Below are positions 26,741 through 34,836 of a DNA stretch of 64,000 nucleotides, in pieces (the first letter of the stretch is position 1; every line of letters begins with the position of its first letter). The stretch covers positions 22,602 to 86,601 of the forward strand of contig JAKAZQ010000008.1 in assembly GCA_021815805.1 (NCBI GenBank), read 5' to 3'. The DNA comes from Pseudomonadota bacterium (GTDB lineage Bacteria; Pseudomonadota; Gammaproteobacteria; Burkholderiales; Burkholderiaceae_C). Position numbers and translations under genes: made by a program. The notes beneath the pieces are model-generated. The model saw only the letters and a list, made by a program, of their open reading frames with translations. It was not told where the DNA came from and did no database searches.

Positions 26741-27921
26741 GCCCGGCGCCGCGCGTCGACCTGGTGTATTTCAACGCCGGCGGCGGGCATCGCGCTTCGG
26801 CGCTGGCGCTGCAGCAGGCGATCGCCGAGTCGGGGCTGGGCTGGCAGGTGCGCCTGGTCAACCTGACCGAGCTGCTCGACCCCGGCGGCACGCTGCGCCG
26901 GCGCGCCTTTTCCCCCGAGGACTACTACAACGCCCGCCTGGCGCACGGCCTGACCCTCGGGCTGCGTACCGAGCTGCGCGTGCTGCAGGCGCTGATCCAC
27001 CTGCTGCATCCGAGCCTGGTGCGTGCGCTGCAGCAGCACTGGCTGCGCAGCGAGCCGGACCTGGTGGTGTCGTTGATCCCGAACTTCAACCGCGCGCTGT
27101 ACCACAGCCTGAACGGCGCGCTGCCGGGCGTGCCCTACGTCACCGTGCTCACCGATCTGGCCGATCACCCGCCGCATTTCTGGATCGAGCCGGGGCAGCG
27201 GCAGCATCTCGTGTGCGGCACCGCGCACGCGGTGCGCCAGGCGCTTGGCGCCGGCTATCCGGCGCAACGCGTGCACGCCACGTCGGGCATGATCATCCGC
27301 CCCGATTTCTATCGCCTGGCACCCGGCTTCGACCAGGCCGCGCAGCGCGTCGCGCACGGCCTCGACCCGCGGCGCCCGACCGGGGTGGTGATGTTCGGCG
27401 GGCACGGCGCGCGGGTCATGGGTGCCATCGCCGAGCGCCTCGACGACGTGCAACTGATCCTGCTCTGCGGCCACAACGAGCGCCTGGCGCAGCGCCTGCG
27501 CGCGCAGCCGGCGCGCGCGCCGCGCCTGGTGCTCGGCTTCACGCCGCAGGTCGCGGAGGTGCTGCGCATGGCCGATTTTTTCGTCGGCAAGCCGGGTCCG
27601 GGCAGTCTGAGCGAGGCGCTGCACCTCGGGCTGCCGGTGGTGGTCACGCGCAATGCGTGGACCATGCCGCAGGAGCGCTACAACACGCAGTGGGTGCGCG
27701 AGCACGGCTACGGCATGGTGCTGCCGTCGTTCCGCCACGTGGCCGCCGCGGTGCGCCAGCTGCTGGACGACCTGCCGGGCTATCGCGCGCGGGTCGCGGC
27801 GCAGCGCAACCGTGCCGTGTTCGAGCTGCCGCCGCTGCTCGAGCGCATCCTGCGCGAGGCCGGCGCCGCGCCTGCCGCGCCGCGCTTCAATGCAGCAGCA
27901 CGCGGCGTGCCAGCAGACTGA
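26737..27921 (+). CDS. MGDG-synthase-like lipid glycosyltransferase
   Basis: GT28-type enzyme resembling monogalactosyldiacylglycerol synthases, likely adding a sugar to a membrane lipid. The 394 residues begin with the N-terminal signature DLVYFNAGGGHRASALAL and continue through VPYVTVLTDLADHPPHFWIE. The donor-site half has VVMFGGHGARVMGAIAERL, ILLCGHNERL and the UDP-sugar loop FVGKPGPGSLSEALHLGLPVVV. It is translationally coupled to the ABC ATPase. Its last 35 bp overlap the convergent diiron gene. Sugar and acceptor are unknown; processive or polyisoprenoid substrates cannot be excluded. Confidence 0.87.
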   Translation: MSPAPRVDLVYFNAGGGHRASALALQQAIAESGLGWQVRLVNLTELLDPGGTLRRRAFSPEDYYNARLAHGLTLGLRTELRVLQALIHLLHPSLVRALQQHWLRSEPDLVVSLIPNFNRALYHSLNGALPGVPYVTVLTDLADHPPHFWIEPGQRQHLVCGTAHAVRQALGAGYPAQRVHATSGMIIRPDFYRLAPGFDQAAQRVAHGLDPRRPTGVVMFGGHGARVMGAIAERLDDVQLILLCGHNERLAQRLRAQPARAPRLVLGFTPQVAEVLRMADFFVGKPGPGSLSEALHLGLPVVVTRNAWTMPQERYNTQWVREHGYGMVLPSFRHVAAAVRQLLDDLPGYRARVAAQRNRAVFELPPLLERILREAGAAPAAPRFNAAARGVPAD

Positions 27922-28720
27922 GCGGGGCCTGCGCCCAGCGCTGCAGGCGCGGCCCGAGCTGCAGCGGCTTGATGATCATGCGCACCGCCAGTTCCACCGG
28001 AAACTCGGTGCGCACGCGCTCGAACACCTGCTGCCGCACCTCGTGCAGCGCAGGCGGCGCCGGGCTTTCGCGCCAGCGCCACGCGGCGGCGTGGCGCAGC
28101 GCCACGTCGGCGTCGCTGCGGCGCAGCTCGGCGAGACGACGCCACAGCGCGGCCATCACCTGCGCACGCCCCAGGCCCTCGCTGCGGCGATAGCGCAGGA
28201 AGCGCTGGTAGAACTGCTTGTAGTGCTGCACCTCGTCGGTGCGGATACGCCAGGTCAGGTCGCGCAGCACCGGCTCGTCGCACAGCGCGTTGAGCGCCTG
28301 GTAGTAGGTGGTCGTGCCCATCTCGACCATGCAGCGCGCCACCAGCTCGCGCCCGCGCGAGGGCTCGAGCTCGTCGAGGGTGCACAGCGCCGAGTACTCG
28401 GCGAAGAACTCGGCGAACGCGGCCTGCCAGTCGAAGTCCGGCCAGACATGCTCGACGTAGGCGCGCAGCGCGCGTCCGTGCTGCAGTTCCTCGGGCTCCC
28501 AGCGCTGGCGCAGCCAGGCGCCGAATTCGTGGTCGCCGGCGAAGTACTCCAGCAGGTTGCGCGTGTACACGTCGGTCCCGCTCTCGATGAACGAGGCGCT
28601 GCAGGCCAGCAGGAAGATGTCGTCGCGCCCCGCCACGGCGCGACGGTCCACGGCCTGCAGGTCGAGATCCTCGAGCCGCCAGCGCAGGCTCGGCGGGCAG
28701 TCGGTGGCATTCGTTGACAT
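27887..28720 (-). CDS. Ferritin-like diiron protein
   Basis: Predicted four-helix-bundle diiron protein, 277 residues. The metal set is complete: E46 (ASFIESG), E78 and H81 (EELQH), E133 (MVEMG), E163 and H166 (DEVQHYKQ). This is the E/ExxH/E/ExxH arrangement of acyl-ACP desaturase, AurF and rubrerythrin-type proteins. It could be an oxygenase, desaturase or peroxide scavenger; sequence alone does not decide. The start at 28720 has GGAGAAG upstream. Its 3' end overlaps the glycosyltransferase gene by 35 bp tail to tail, which suggests antisense coupling of the two mRNAs. Confidence 0.8.
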   Translation of the reverse strand: MSTNATDCPPSLRWRLEDLDLQAVDRRAVAGRDDIFLLACSASFIESGTDVYTRNLLEYFAGDHEFGAWLRQRWEPEELQHGRALRAYVEHVWPDFDWQAAFAEFFAEYSALCTLDELEPSRGRELVARCMVEMGTTTYYQALNALCDEPVLRDLTWRIRTDEVQHYKQFYQRFLRYRRSEGLGRAQVMAALWRRLAELRRSDADVALRHAAAWRWRESPAPPALHEVRQQVFERVRTEFPVELAVRMIIKPLQLGPRLQRWAQAPLSLLARRVLLH

Positions 28721-28908
28721 GGTGGTCCGCTTCTCCGGTTCCGGGCGCACGTGCACGAACGGGAGCCGCCGCGCAGCGCGCCGGCGCCCGTCCATTCCCT
28801 TTTCCCCCCTGTCAAGCCGCATGGCGGCGGCGCTGCGCCGGGCCGCCGCACCGAGGCGTCGCGTGGACGCGCGCCTTCGGGCAAAATAGCCTCCTCCATG
28901 CGAAGGCC

Positions 28909-28937
28909 TTGAGTCCTGGACTGCCTGCTCGTATTGT
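28909..28937 (+). promoter_or_regulatory. Sigma-70-type promoter of the OmpA-like lipoprotein gene
   Basis: TTGAGT (28909-28914) and TATTGT (28932-28937) are separated by exactly 17 bp, 44 bp before the start codon, which has GAAGAGGAG in front. Each box matches consensus at four of six positions or better. Confidence 0.6.
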
Positions 28938-28980
28938 GCGCTGTCGCGCGCCTCACTGTCCGAAGAGGAGTTTGCCCATC

Positions 28981-29658
28981 ATGCCGCAACCAAGCCTCGC
29001 CGTGCAACGAAGCCTCGCCGCCGCCGCCGCGACACTGCTGCTCGCCGGCTGCGCCAGCATGAGCCAGTCGCAGACGGCCACCGCCCAGGGCGCCGGCATC
29101 GGCGCCGCCGCCGGCGCGTTGATCGGGGTCATGACGGCCGGCGGCAACAGCGGCAGCAGCGCGCTGCAGGGCGCCGCGCTGGGCGCCGCGGTGGGCGCCG
29201 CTGGCGGCTACCTGTGGAACCGCCACCTGGAGGAACAGAAGCAGCAGATGCAGCGCGCTTCCGCCGGCACCGGCGTGCAGGTGGCGCAGACCGCCGACAA
29301 CCGGCTGCGCATCGGGGTGCCCGCGGACGCCGGTTTCGCCACCGGCAGCGCGACCCTGAATTCGCGCATGTACCCGGTGCTCGAGCAGCTCGCGCAGGGC
29401 GTGGCGCAGAACCCGGGCGAAACCGTGCAGGTGCTGGGCTTCACCGACAGCACCGGCTCGGACGCGATCAATTACCCGCTGTCGCAGAACCGCGCGCAGA
29501 CGGTGAAGAACTTTCTCGTCTCGCGCGGCGTGCAGGCGCAGCGCATCAGCGTGCAGGGCATGGGCCCGACGCACCCGGTGGCGAGCAATGCCACGGCGCA
29601 GGGACGCGCCATGAACCGGCGCGTCGAGATCTACATCGCGCAACCGGCGGCGCGCTGA
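28981..29658 (+). CDS. OmpA-family lipoprotein with glycine-zipper domain
   Basis: Outer-membrane lipoprotein that likely binds peptidoglycan. The 225 residues have a signal peptide with lipobox LLAGC (Cys24). A glycine-zipper segment (GAGIGAAAGALIGVM…GAALGAAVGAAGGYL, about 37-79) follows, then an OmpA-like C-terminal domain with TDSTGSDAINYPLSQNRAQTVKNFL and the NRRVEIYI end. The layout equals E. coli YiaD. The start at 28981 has a strong ribosome-binding site and a sigma-70-like promoter upstream. Confidence 0.92.
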   Translation: MPQPSLAVQRSLAAAAATLLLAGCASMSQSQTATAQGAGIGAAAGALIGVMTAGGNSGSSALQGAALGAAVGAAGGYLWNRHLEEQKQQMQRASAGTGVQVAQTADNRLRIGVPADAGFATGSATLNSRMYPVLEQLAQGVAQNPGETVQVLGFTDSTGSDAINYPLSQNRAQTVKNFLVSRGVQAQRISVQGMGPTHPVASNATAQGRAMNRRVEIYIAQPAAR

Positions 29659-29667
29659 GCCCCGGTT

Positions 29668-29689
29668 CGGCGGCGCGGCCGCGCCGCCG
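29668..29689. terminator. Perfect 22-bp palindrome between convergent genes
   Basis: CGGCGGCGCGG (29668-29678) is followed directly by its reverse complement (29679-29689), between the OmpA-like gene and the convergent nitrilase gene (2 bp before its stop). It could act as a bidirectional hairpin. There is no T-tract on either side, so intrinsic termination is uncertain. Confidence 0.4.
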
Positions 29690-29691
29690 CG

Positions 29692-30498
29692 TCAGGGCAG
29701 GCGCCGGTGCTGCAGTGCCGGCAGGCTGGCGCGCCAGGCCGCCATGCGCGCCGGGTCGATGTCGGCGGTGATCACTCCCTCCCCCTCGGCCAGCAGCGCC
29801 AGCACCTCGCCCCACGGGTCGATGATCATCGAGTGGCCCCAGGTGCGCCGGCCGTTGGCGTGGCGTCCGCCCTGCGCGCTGGCGACGACGTAGGTCAGGT
29901 TCTCGATGGCCCGCGCGCGCAGCAGCACTTCCCAGTGCTTTTCGCCGGTGGTGTAGGTGAACGCCGACGGCACGAGCAGGGCGTCGCAGGGGGCCGGCCG
30001 CGACAGCGCGCGGTACAGCTCGGGAAAGCGCAGGTCGTAGCAGATCGACAGTCCGATGCGCAGGCCCTGCGCCTCGAACGCCTGCGGCGTCTCGCCGGCC
30101 ATGATGGTGTCGGCCTCGGCGTAGCGCTCGTCGCCGCGCTCGAAGGCGAACAGGTGCATCTTGTCGTAGCGCGCGGCCAGGCGTCCGTCGGGGCCGTAGA
30201 CCATCGTGCTGTTGTACACGCGCGCCGGATCCGGACAGCGCAGCGGCAGCGAGCCGCCGACCACCCACATGCGATGTCGTGCCGCCGCCGCCGACAGCAT
30301 GTGCTGGATCGGGCCCCGGCCGGGTTCCTCGGCGAAGCCCGTCTTGCCGACGCCGGCGGGTTCCATGATGCAGAAATACTCGGGCAGCACCGCCAGCGCG
30401 GCGCCGCGGCGCGCGGCTTCGTCGAGCAGCGCCTCGGCGCGCGCCAGGTTGTGATCGACATCGGTGGAGGAGACAACTTGCAGGGCGGCGACGCGCAT
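29692..30498 (-). CDS. Nitrilase-superfamily carbon-nitrogen hydrolase (Nit/omega-amidase type)
   Basis: Cytosolic amidase. The 268 residues carry the Glu-Lys-Cys catalytic triad: E40 (VLPEYFC), K113 (YDKMHLF) and C153 (LSICYDLRFPE). Length and motifs fit the Nit1/Nit2 branch, whose members repair deaminated glutathione or act as omega-amidases. With gshA-gshB elsewhere in the window, a deaminated-glutathione amidase is plausible but not shown. The start at 30498 gives MRVAALQVVSSTDV, typical of the family. It is 47 bp downstream of yhdP on the same strand, a common betaproteobacterial pairing. Confidence 0.92.
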   Translation of the reverse strand: MRVAALQVVSSTDVDHNLARAEALLDEAARRGAALAVLPEYFCIMEPAGVGKTGFAEEPGRGPIQHMLSAAAARHRMWVVGGSLPLRCPDPARVYNSTMVYGPDGRLAARYDKMHLFAFERGDERYAEADTIMAGETPQAFEAQGLRIGLSICYDLRFPELYRALSRPAPCDALLVPSAFTYTTGEKHWEVLLRARAIENLTYVVASAQGGRHANGRRTWGHSMIIDPWGEVLALLAEGEGVITADIDPARMAAWRASLPALQHRRLP

Positions 30499-30545
30499 CG
30501 GGAAACTCCGGGTGGGGGTGGGAGGCAGGGGGCCGGGCGGGGCGT

Positions 30546-33500
30546 TCACGGCGCCGCCGGCACCGGCGCCGGGCGGGCCGGCGGCGACGCCGGGGTGGCC
30601 GGCATGTGCGGCGTGCGTTGCGGGCGCACGTCGGGGTGGGCCCAGGTTCCGGTGACGTGATAGCCGTAGGTGAGCGCCTTCATCAGCGGCTCGCGCGCCA
30701 CGAGTTGGGCGATGAACGTGCCCAGCCCGATGGCGGGATTGATCAGCGCATACGCCAGCGAGGCCGTGCCGGCGTTGATGTCGGGCACCACGACCACGTA
30801 CAGGTTCTGGGTCTCGGCCGCCAGGTTGGCGGCGCCGTCGATGAACACCGTGGCGGACAGGCCGCTCATCTTGAAGTTGTTGGTGGTGGCCACGCCGTCC
30901 AGCAGCTGCACGTCGGCGGCCACCTTGTCGAATGCGAAACCCCGCGAGAATATATCGCGGAAATTGAACATCAGGCGCTGCGGCAGGCTCTGCAGGCTGA
31001 GCACGCCGAGCAGCTTGGACAATCCCTGGTCGGCCTTCAGGAATTGTCCCTGGCCGAGATTCAGGCTGAACTGACCGGACAGCGTCGGATAGTCCAGCGC
31101 GAGCGGCGAGCCGAGCCACGTCACCGTACCCTGCATGACGCCCTTGCCTCCCTTGAGCAGGCCGGGCTTGCCCAGGCGCGCCAGCAGCGCGCCGGCGTCG
31201 GCCACGTCCAGGCGGAAGCCGAGGGACATGCGATGCGGGGCGCCGGCGCCGCTGGCGGTGGGGCTCCAGTTGCCGCGCCCGACCAGCAGGGCGTCGCTGG
31301 AGCGCAGGCGCACGCTGCTGAGCATCCACTGGCGCGCGTCGCCGCGGCCGCGGTTCTCGGCACGCAACTCCAGGGCATCGAAATGGTGCCCGTGGATGAC
31401 CACGTCGCTGGCGTGCAGGTCGATCGCCGGCAGGCTGCGCGGCTGCTCGTCGAGCAGGCGCTCGACGTCGCTGTCGGCGCTCTCCGGCAGTTGCAGGCGG
31501 CTCAGGCGCGCGCTGATGCTGCCGGGGGCGTCGCCGGCACCCATGTGCCAGACCACCGAGCCGTCGAGCTGGCTGCTGTGCAGATTGGCCTGCCACGCCG
31601 AGCCGTTGCGCGTCGCTCCCAGCACGACATCCTCGAAGCGCCGGTCGGCCACGGTCAGCCGGCCGACGCGCAGCGCCAGCAGGTCGGGCAGCCAGTCCGC
31701 GGCGGGCGCGGCGGCGGAGCCGCCGGCCGCCGGCGCTGCGCCGGCCAGGGCTGTGCGCCAGGCGTCGGCGTCGAGCACCGGCAACTCGACATTGGCCTGC
31801 ACGCCGCGCTGCGGCTGCGGCAGCGCGGCACGCGGCCCGACGGCGACGCCGAGCGCCTGCCAGCGTGCCGGCGCGCCGTTGGCGTCGAGCAGCGTGCCGC
31901 GTGCCCGCAGGTCGCCGCCGAGATCCAGGGTCCAGGCCTGGCGCGGCGCGCCGGCGCCCTCGACGTCGACGCGCAGCGCCTCGGAGGTCTCGGCCGGCTT
32001 GCCCAGCGGCGGCGGCAGGTCGATGCCGAGCCCGGCGAGGTCGCTGTGCACCTGCACGCGCGGCCGATCCTGTCCGGGCGGCAGCTGGACCTGCAGGTCG
32101 AACGGCGCGCTGCCGTGCAGGTGGCGCAGCAGGCCGCGCCACTGGCGCAGTTCGGGGGCGGCACGCAACGCGGACGCCTGCGCCACGCCGTCGGCCTGGA
32201 TCTCGAGGCCGGCGGCGGGCGACATGTCGGCGCGCAACTGCAGCGGGCTGCCGGCAAAGCCGGCGGCGCGCAGCGTCATGTGAAAGCCGCGCTGCGTGAA
32301 GTCCACGCTGCCGCGCACGCCGTCGAGCGCAGGCAGCCACGGCAGGTACTCGACATGGTCGCCGAGCAACTGCAGCCGGCCCTGCACGCGCGTGTCGGCG
32401 AGATGCTCGAGCGGCAGGTGCAGCGCCAGGTTCAGGCGCAGCGGTCCGCTGGCGCGCGTGCGCGTCAGCGAGTGCGCCAGCGCGGCGTCGAGCGGCGAAC
32501 TTCTCACGTAGCGCAACGCCTCGTCCGCCGGCGCCTGCGCGTCGCCGCGCACCTCGAGCACCGGATGCCGGTAGTCGGCGAGCTGCAGCTGCACGTCGCG
32601 CAGCGACGCCGTGCCGACGCGCGCGCTGATGCCGCGCGCCGACATGCCGCGCGCGGTGAAGGTGATGTCGCCGTCGATGTCGCGGAACTCCGGCCAGACC
32701 GCGTTCGCCGCGACGTCCGCGGCGCGCGCCTGCCGGCCCTTCGGCAGCAGTTCGCGCGGCGTGGCATTGAACACGCCGTCGCGAATGCGCGCGCGCACCT
32801 GGAAGACCCCGCTGCCCGGCTGCACGAACGGGAACTGCGCGAGCGGGCCGCGCACGACGAACTGCACGTCGTTGGACGATCCGCCGGCGATCGCGCTGCG
32901 CAGGTAGTCGCGAATGTTCTGGTTCAGCGCCAGCGGCAGGTAGCGCGGCACCGCGCGCGCATCGGCGCGGCTGAGCCGGGCTTCCAGGTCGAGCAGCCCC
33001 GGCCCCGCGGCCTGGCTCGTGTAGTGCAGGTCCAGGGTGCCCGACGCGTCCGGGGTGTCGAGCCGCATGCGCGAGCCCTGCACGTCCCACAGGCCGCTGC
33101 CGGCGCGGCTCCAGCTGAGCCGCGCGTCGGCCAGGCGCACCGGCAGGCTGGGCGCCTCGAACAGCGCCGGCAGCGCCACCGCGCCGTGCTCGATGCGCAG
33201 GTGCGCGCTGCCGCCGTCCTGGTTCGCATCGACGCTGCCGCCCAGCCCCTGGATGCCCGGCAGGTCGCTCGGCAGGCCGGCCTCGGCACGCGCGCCCGCC
33301 AGCGCGTCCGGCACGCCGGAGGCCGCCGCCGCGCTGTTCCAGCCGAGGTCCGAGAAGCTCGCCTGTACCGCGTAGCGCGCCGGCAGCGCCTGCGCGCCGC
33401 CCCACGAGCCGCTCCAGTTCAGGCTGGCGCGATCCAGGCGACCGCGAGGCTGCAGCAGCTCCAGGCGTGCGCGCCACGGCGCCGGCATCGGGATGTGGGC

Positions 33501-34628
33501 GGCCAGCCGGTCGAGCGCGCCGAGGTCGAGCGTGCCCACGCGCAGGCTGCCCTGCTGCGGCGCGCCCGGCCGGCCTTGCACCTGCCACTGCAGTTGCAGC
33601 GGCGGCAATGGCGTGCCGTCGGCGTCGACCAGGCGCAGCCCGGAAACGTCGACGCCGTAGCCGTGGGCCAGGCGCTGCCATCGCAGGCGTCCGGAAAGCT
33701 CGCGCAACTGCAGTGGCGGCAGCGCGGGATCCAGGCGCGCGCCAAGTGCGGACAGGGCGCCGACAACAGTCACGGATTGTGGCTGGTATTGTTGACCTAC
33801 CTGCAACCATGCGCGTATCGCGCCAAAACCGGTGTTCAGTTGCGCAGGCAGCGTGACCCAGTGCGACAAGGCGTCCAGATCGACGCGCGGCAGGTCGCCC
33901 CACAGCATGCCGTGCCAGGCGGCGAGATTGCCGGGGTGGCGGTCGAACAGGGGTTGGTGCATGTCGGCGCGCAGTTGCAGCAGCGATCCGAGTGCCGGCG
34001 GGGGCACGGCGCGCAGCGCGGCGCGGTGGCGCAGCAGGGTGTTGCGCAGCTCCAGTTGCACGTCGCGCAGATGCAGTGGCGTGGCATCGCGCGTCTTGTC
34101 GACCCAGGTGATGTCGCTGTCCTGCACCAGGATCTGATCCTGCGAGAACAGCCAGTCGGCGAAGCGCTGGCCGGCGCCGCCGCCGGCAGCGCCGACGTCG
34201 ATGCGGATGCCGCCGATATCCAGATGATTGGCGTCCTCGCGGGTGATGCGCAAGGACGCGCCGCGGATGGCCAGTTGCTCGAAACTGAGTTGCAGCCGCG
34301 GCAGGCTTTTCCACGATGGCATCGCCTGTACGCGGGCCAGGCGCAGGGCCGGGTGGTGTTGCGCGTCGTCGATCACCAGATCGTGCAGGGTCAGGGTCGG
34401 CAGCAGGCCCTGCCAGCGGCTCTGCACCGAGCCGATGTGCACGGGCAGGCCCAGCGCGCGGCTGGATGCCTGCTCCAGCCACGGCACGAACTGCTGCGCA
34501 TGCGGCAGCACGGCGTAGCGCAGCGTGAGAAGCGCCCCGCCCAGCAGCAGGTAGGCGACCACCACCAGCGCGATCGCCGCTTCCAGCAAGCGGGTGGCTA
34601 GGCGTACGGTGAGGTGCAGCGCGGACAC
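30546..34628 (-). CDS. yhdP: YhdP-family AsmA-like envelope protein
   Basis: Large inner-membrane-anchored periplasmic protein of the AsmA/TamB clan. E. coli YhdP, TamB and YdbH form bridges that move phospholipids to the outer membrane. The 1,360 residues are close to the family's 1,270-1,400. One N-terminal helix (LLEAAIALVVVAYLLLGGALL, about 14-34) is followed by a long beta-rich repetitive region ending in the conserved C-terminal domain (ILSLQSLPQRLMFNFRDIFSRGFAFD…GLGTFIAQLVAREPLMKA). A Pro/Ala-rich tail of about 30 residues follows. Upstream of the nitrilase gene, divergent from glnE. Confidence 0.92.
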   Translation of the reverse strand: MSALHLTVRLATRLLEAAIALVVVAYLLLGGALLTLRYAVLPHAQQFVPWLEQASSRALGLPVHIGSVQSRWQGLLPTLTLHDLVIDDAQHHPALRLARVQAMPSWKSLPRLQLSFEQLAIRGASLRITREDANHLDIGGIRIDVGAAGGGAGQRFADWLFSQDQILVQDSDITWVDKTRDATPLHLRDVQLELRNTLLRHRAALRAVPPPALGSLLQLRADMHQPLFDRHPGNLAAWHGMLWGDLPRVDLDALSHWVTLPAQLNTGFGAIRAWLQVGQQYQPQSVTVVGALSALGARLDPALPPLQLRELSGRLRWQRLAHGYGVDVSGLRLVDADGTPLPPLQLQWQVQGRPGAPQQGSLRVGTLDLGALDRLAAHIPMPAPWRARLELLQPRGRLDRASLNWSGSWGGAQALPARYAVQASFSDLGWNSAAAASGVPDALAGARAEAGLPSDLPGIQGLGGSVDANQDGGSAHLRIEHGAVALPALFEAPSLPVRLADARLSWSRAGSGLWDVQGSRMRLDTPDASGTLDLHYTSQAAGPGLLDLEARLSRADARAVPRYLPLALNQNIRDYLRSAIAGGSSNDVQFVVRGPLAQFPFVQPGSGVFQVRARIRDGVFNATPRELLPKGRQARAADVAANAVWPEFRDIDGDITFTARGMSARGISARVGTASLRDVQLQLADYRHPVLEVRGDAQAPADEALRYVRSSPLDAALAHSLTRTRASGPLRLNLALHLPLEHLADTRVQGRLQLLGDHVEYLPWLPALDGVRGSVDFTQRGFHMTLRAAGFAGSPLQLRADMSPAAGLEIQADGVAQASALRAAPELRQWRGLLRHLHGSAPFDLQVQLPPGQDRPRVQVHSDLAGLGIDLPPPLGKPAETSEALRVDVEGAGAPRQAWTLDLGGDLRARGTLLDANGAPARWQALGVAVGPRAALPQPQRGVQANVELPVLDADAWRTALAGAAPAAGGSAAAPAADWLPDLLALRVGRLTVADRRFEDVVLGATRNGSAWQANLHSSQLDGSVVWHMGAGDAPGSISARLSRLQLPESADSDVERLLDEQPRSLPAIDLHASDVVIHGHHFDALELRAENRGRGDARQWMLSSVRLRSSDALLVGRGNWSPTASGAGAPHRMSLGFRLDVADAGALLARLGKPGLLKGGKGVMQGTVTWLGSPLALDYPTLSGQFSLNLGQGQFLKADQGLSKLLGVLSLQSLPQRLMFNFRDIFSRGFAFDKVAADVQLLDGVATTNNFKMSGLSATVFIDGAANLAAETQNLYVVVVPDINAGTASLAYALINPAIGLGTFIAQLVAREPLMKALTYGYHVTGTWAHPDVRPQRTPHMPATPASPPARPAPVPAAP

Positions 34629-34836
34629 GGCGATAGGGCGGCGGCGGGAGCGGGAATCGGCGCGCCAGACGCCGGCGGAGCCCGCGACGCGGAGCCGGCT
34701 TGCACGCCGTGGTGATGGTAGTCAAGGAGCGCCGGCTGGGGCAGCGCCTGGACGCGGGGTCGCGCGTGTCGGCGCGCCCGCGGCGTGTCCTGCACGCTGC
34801 GCGCGCCTGCAATATGCTGCGTCATGAGCGCTGCCG

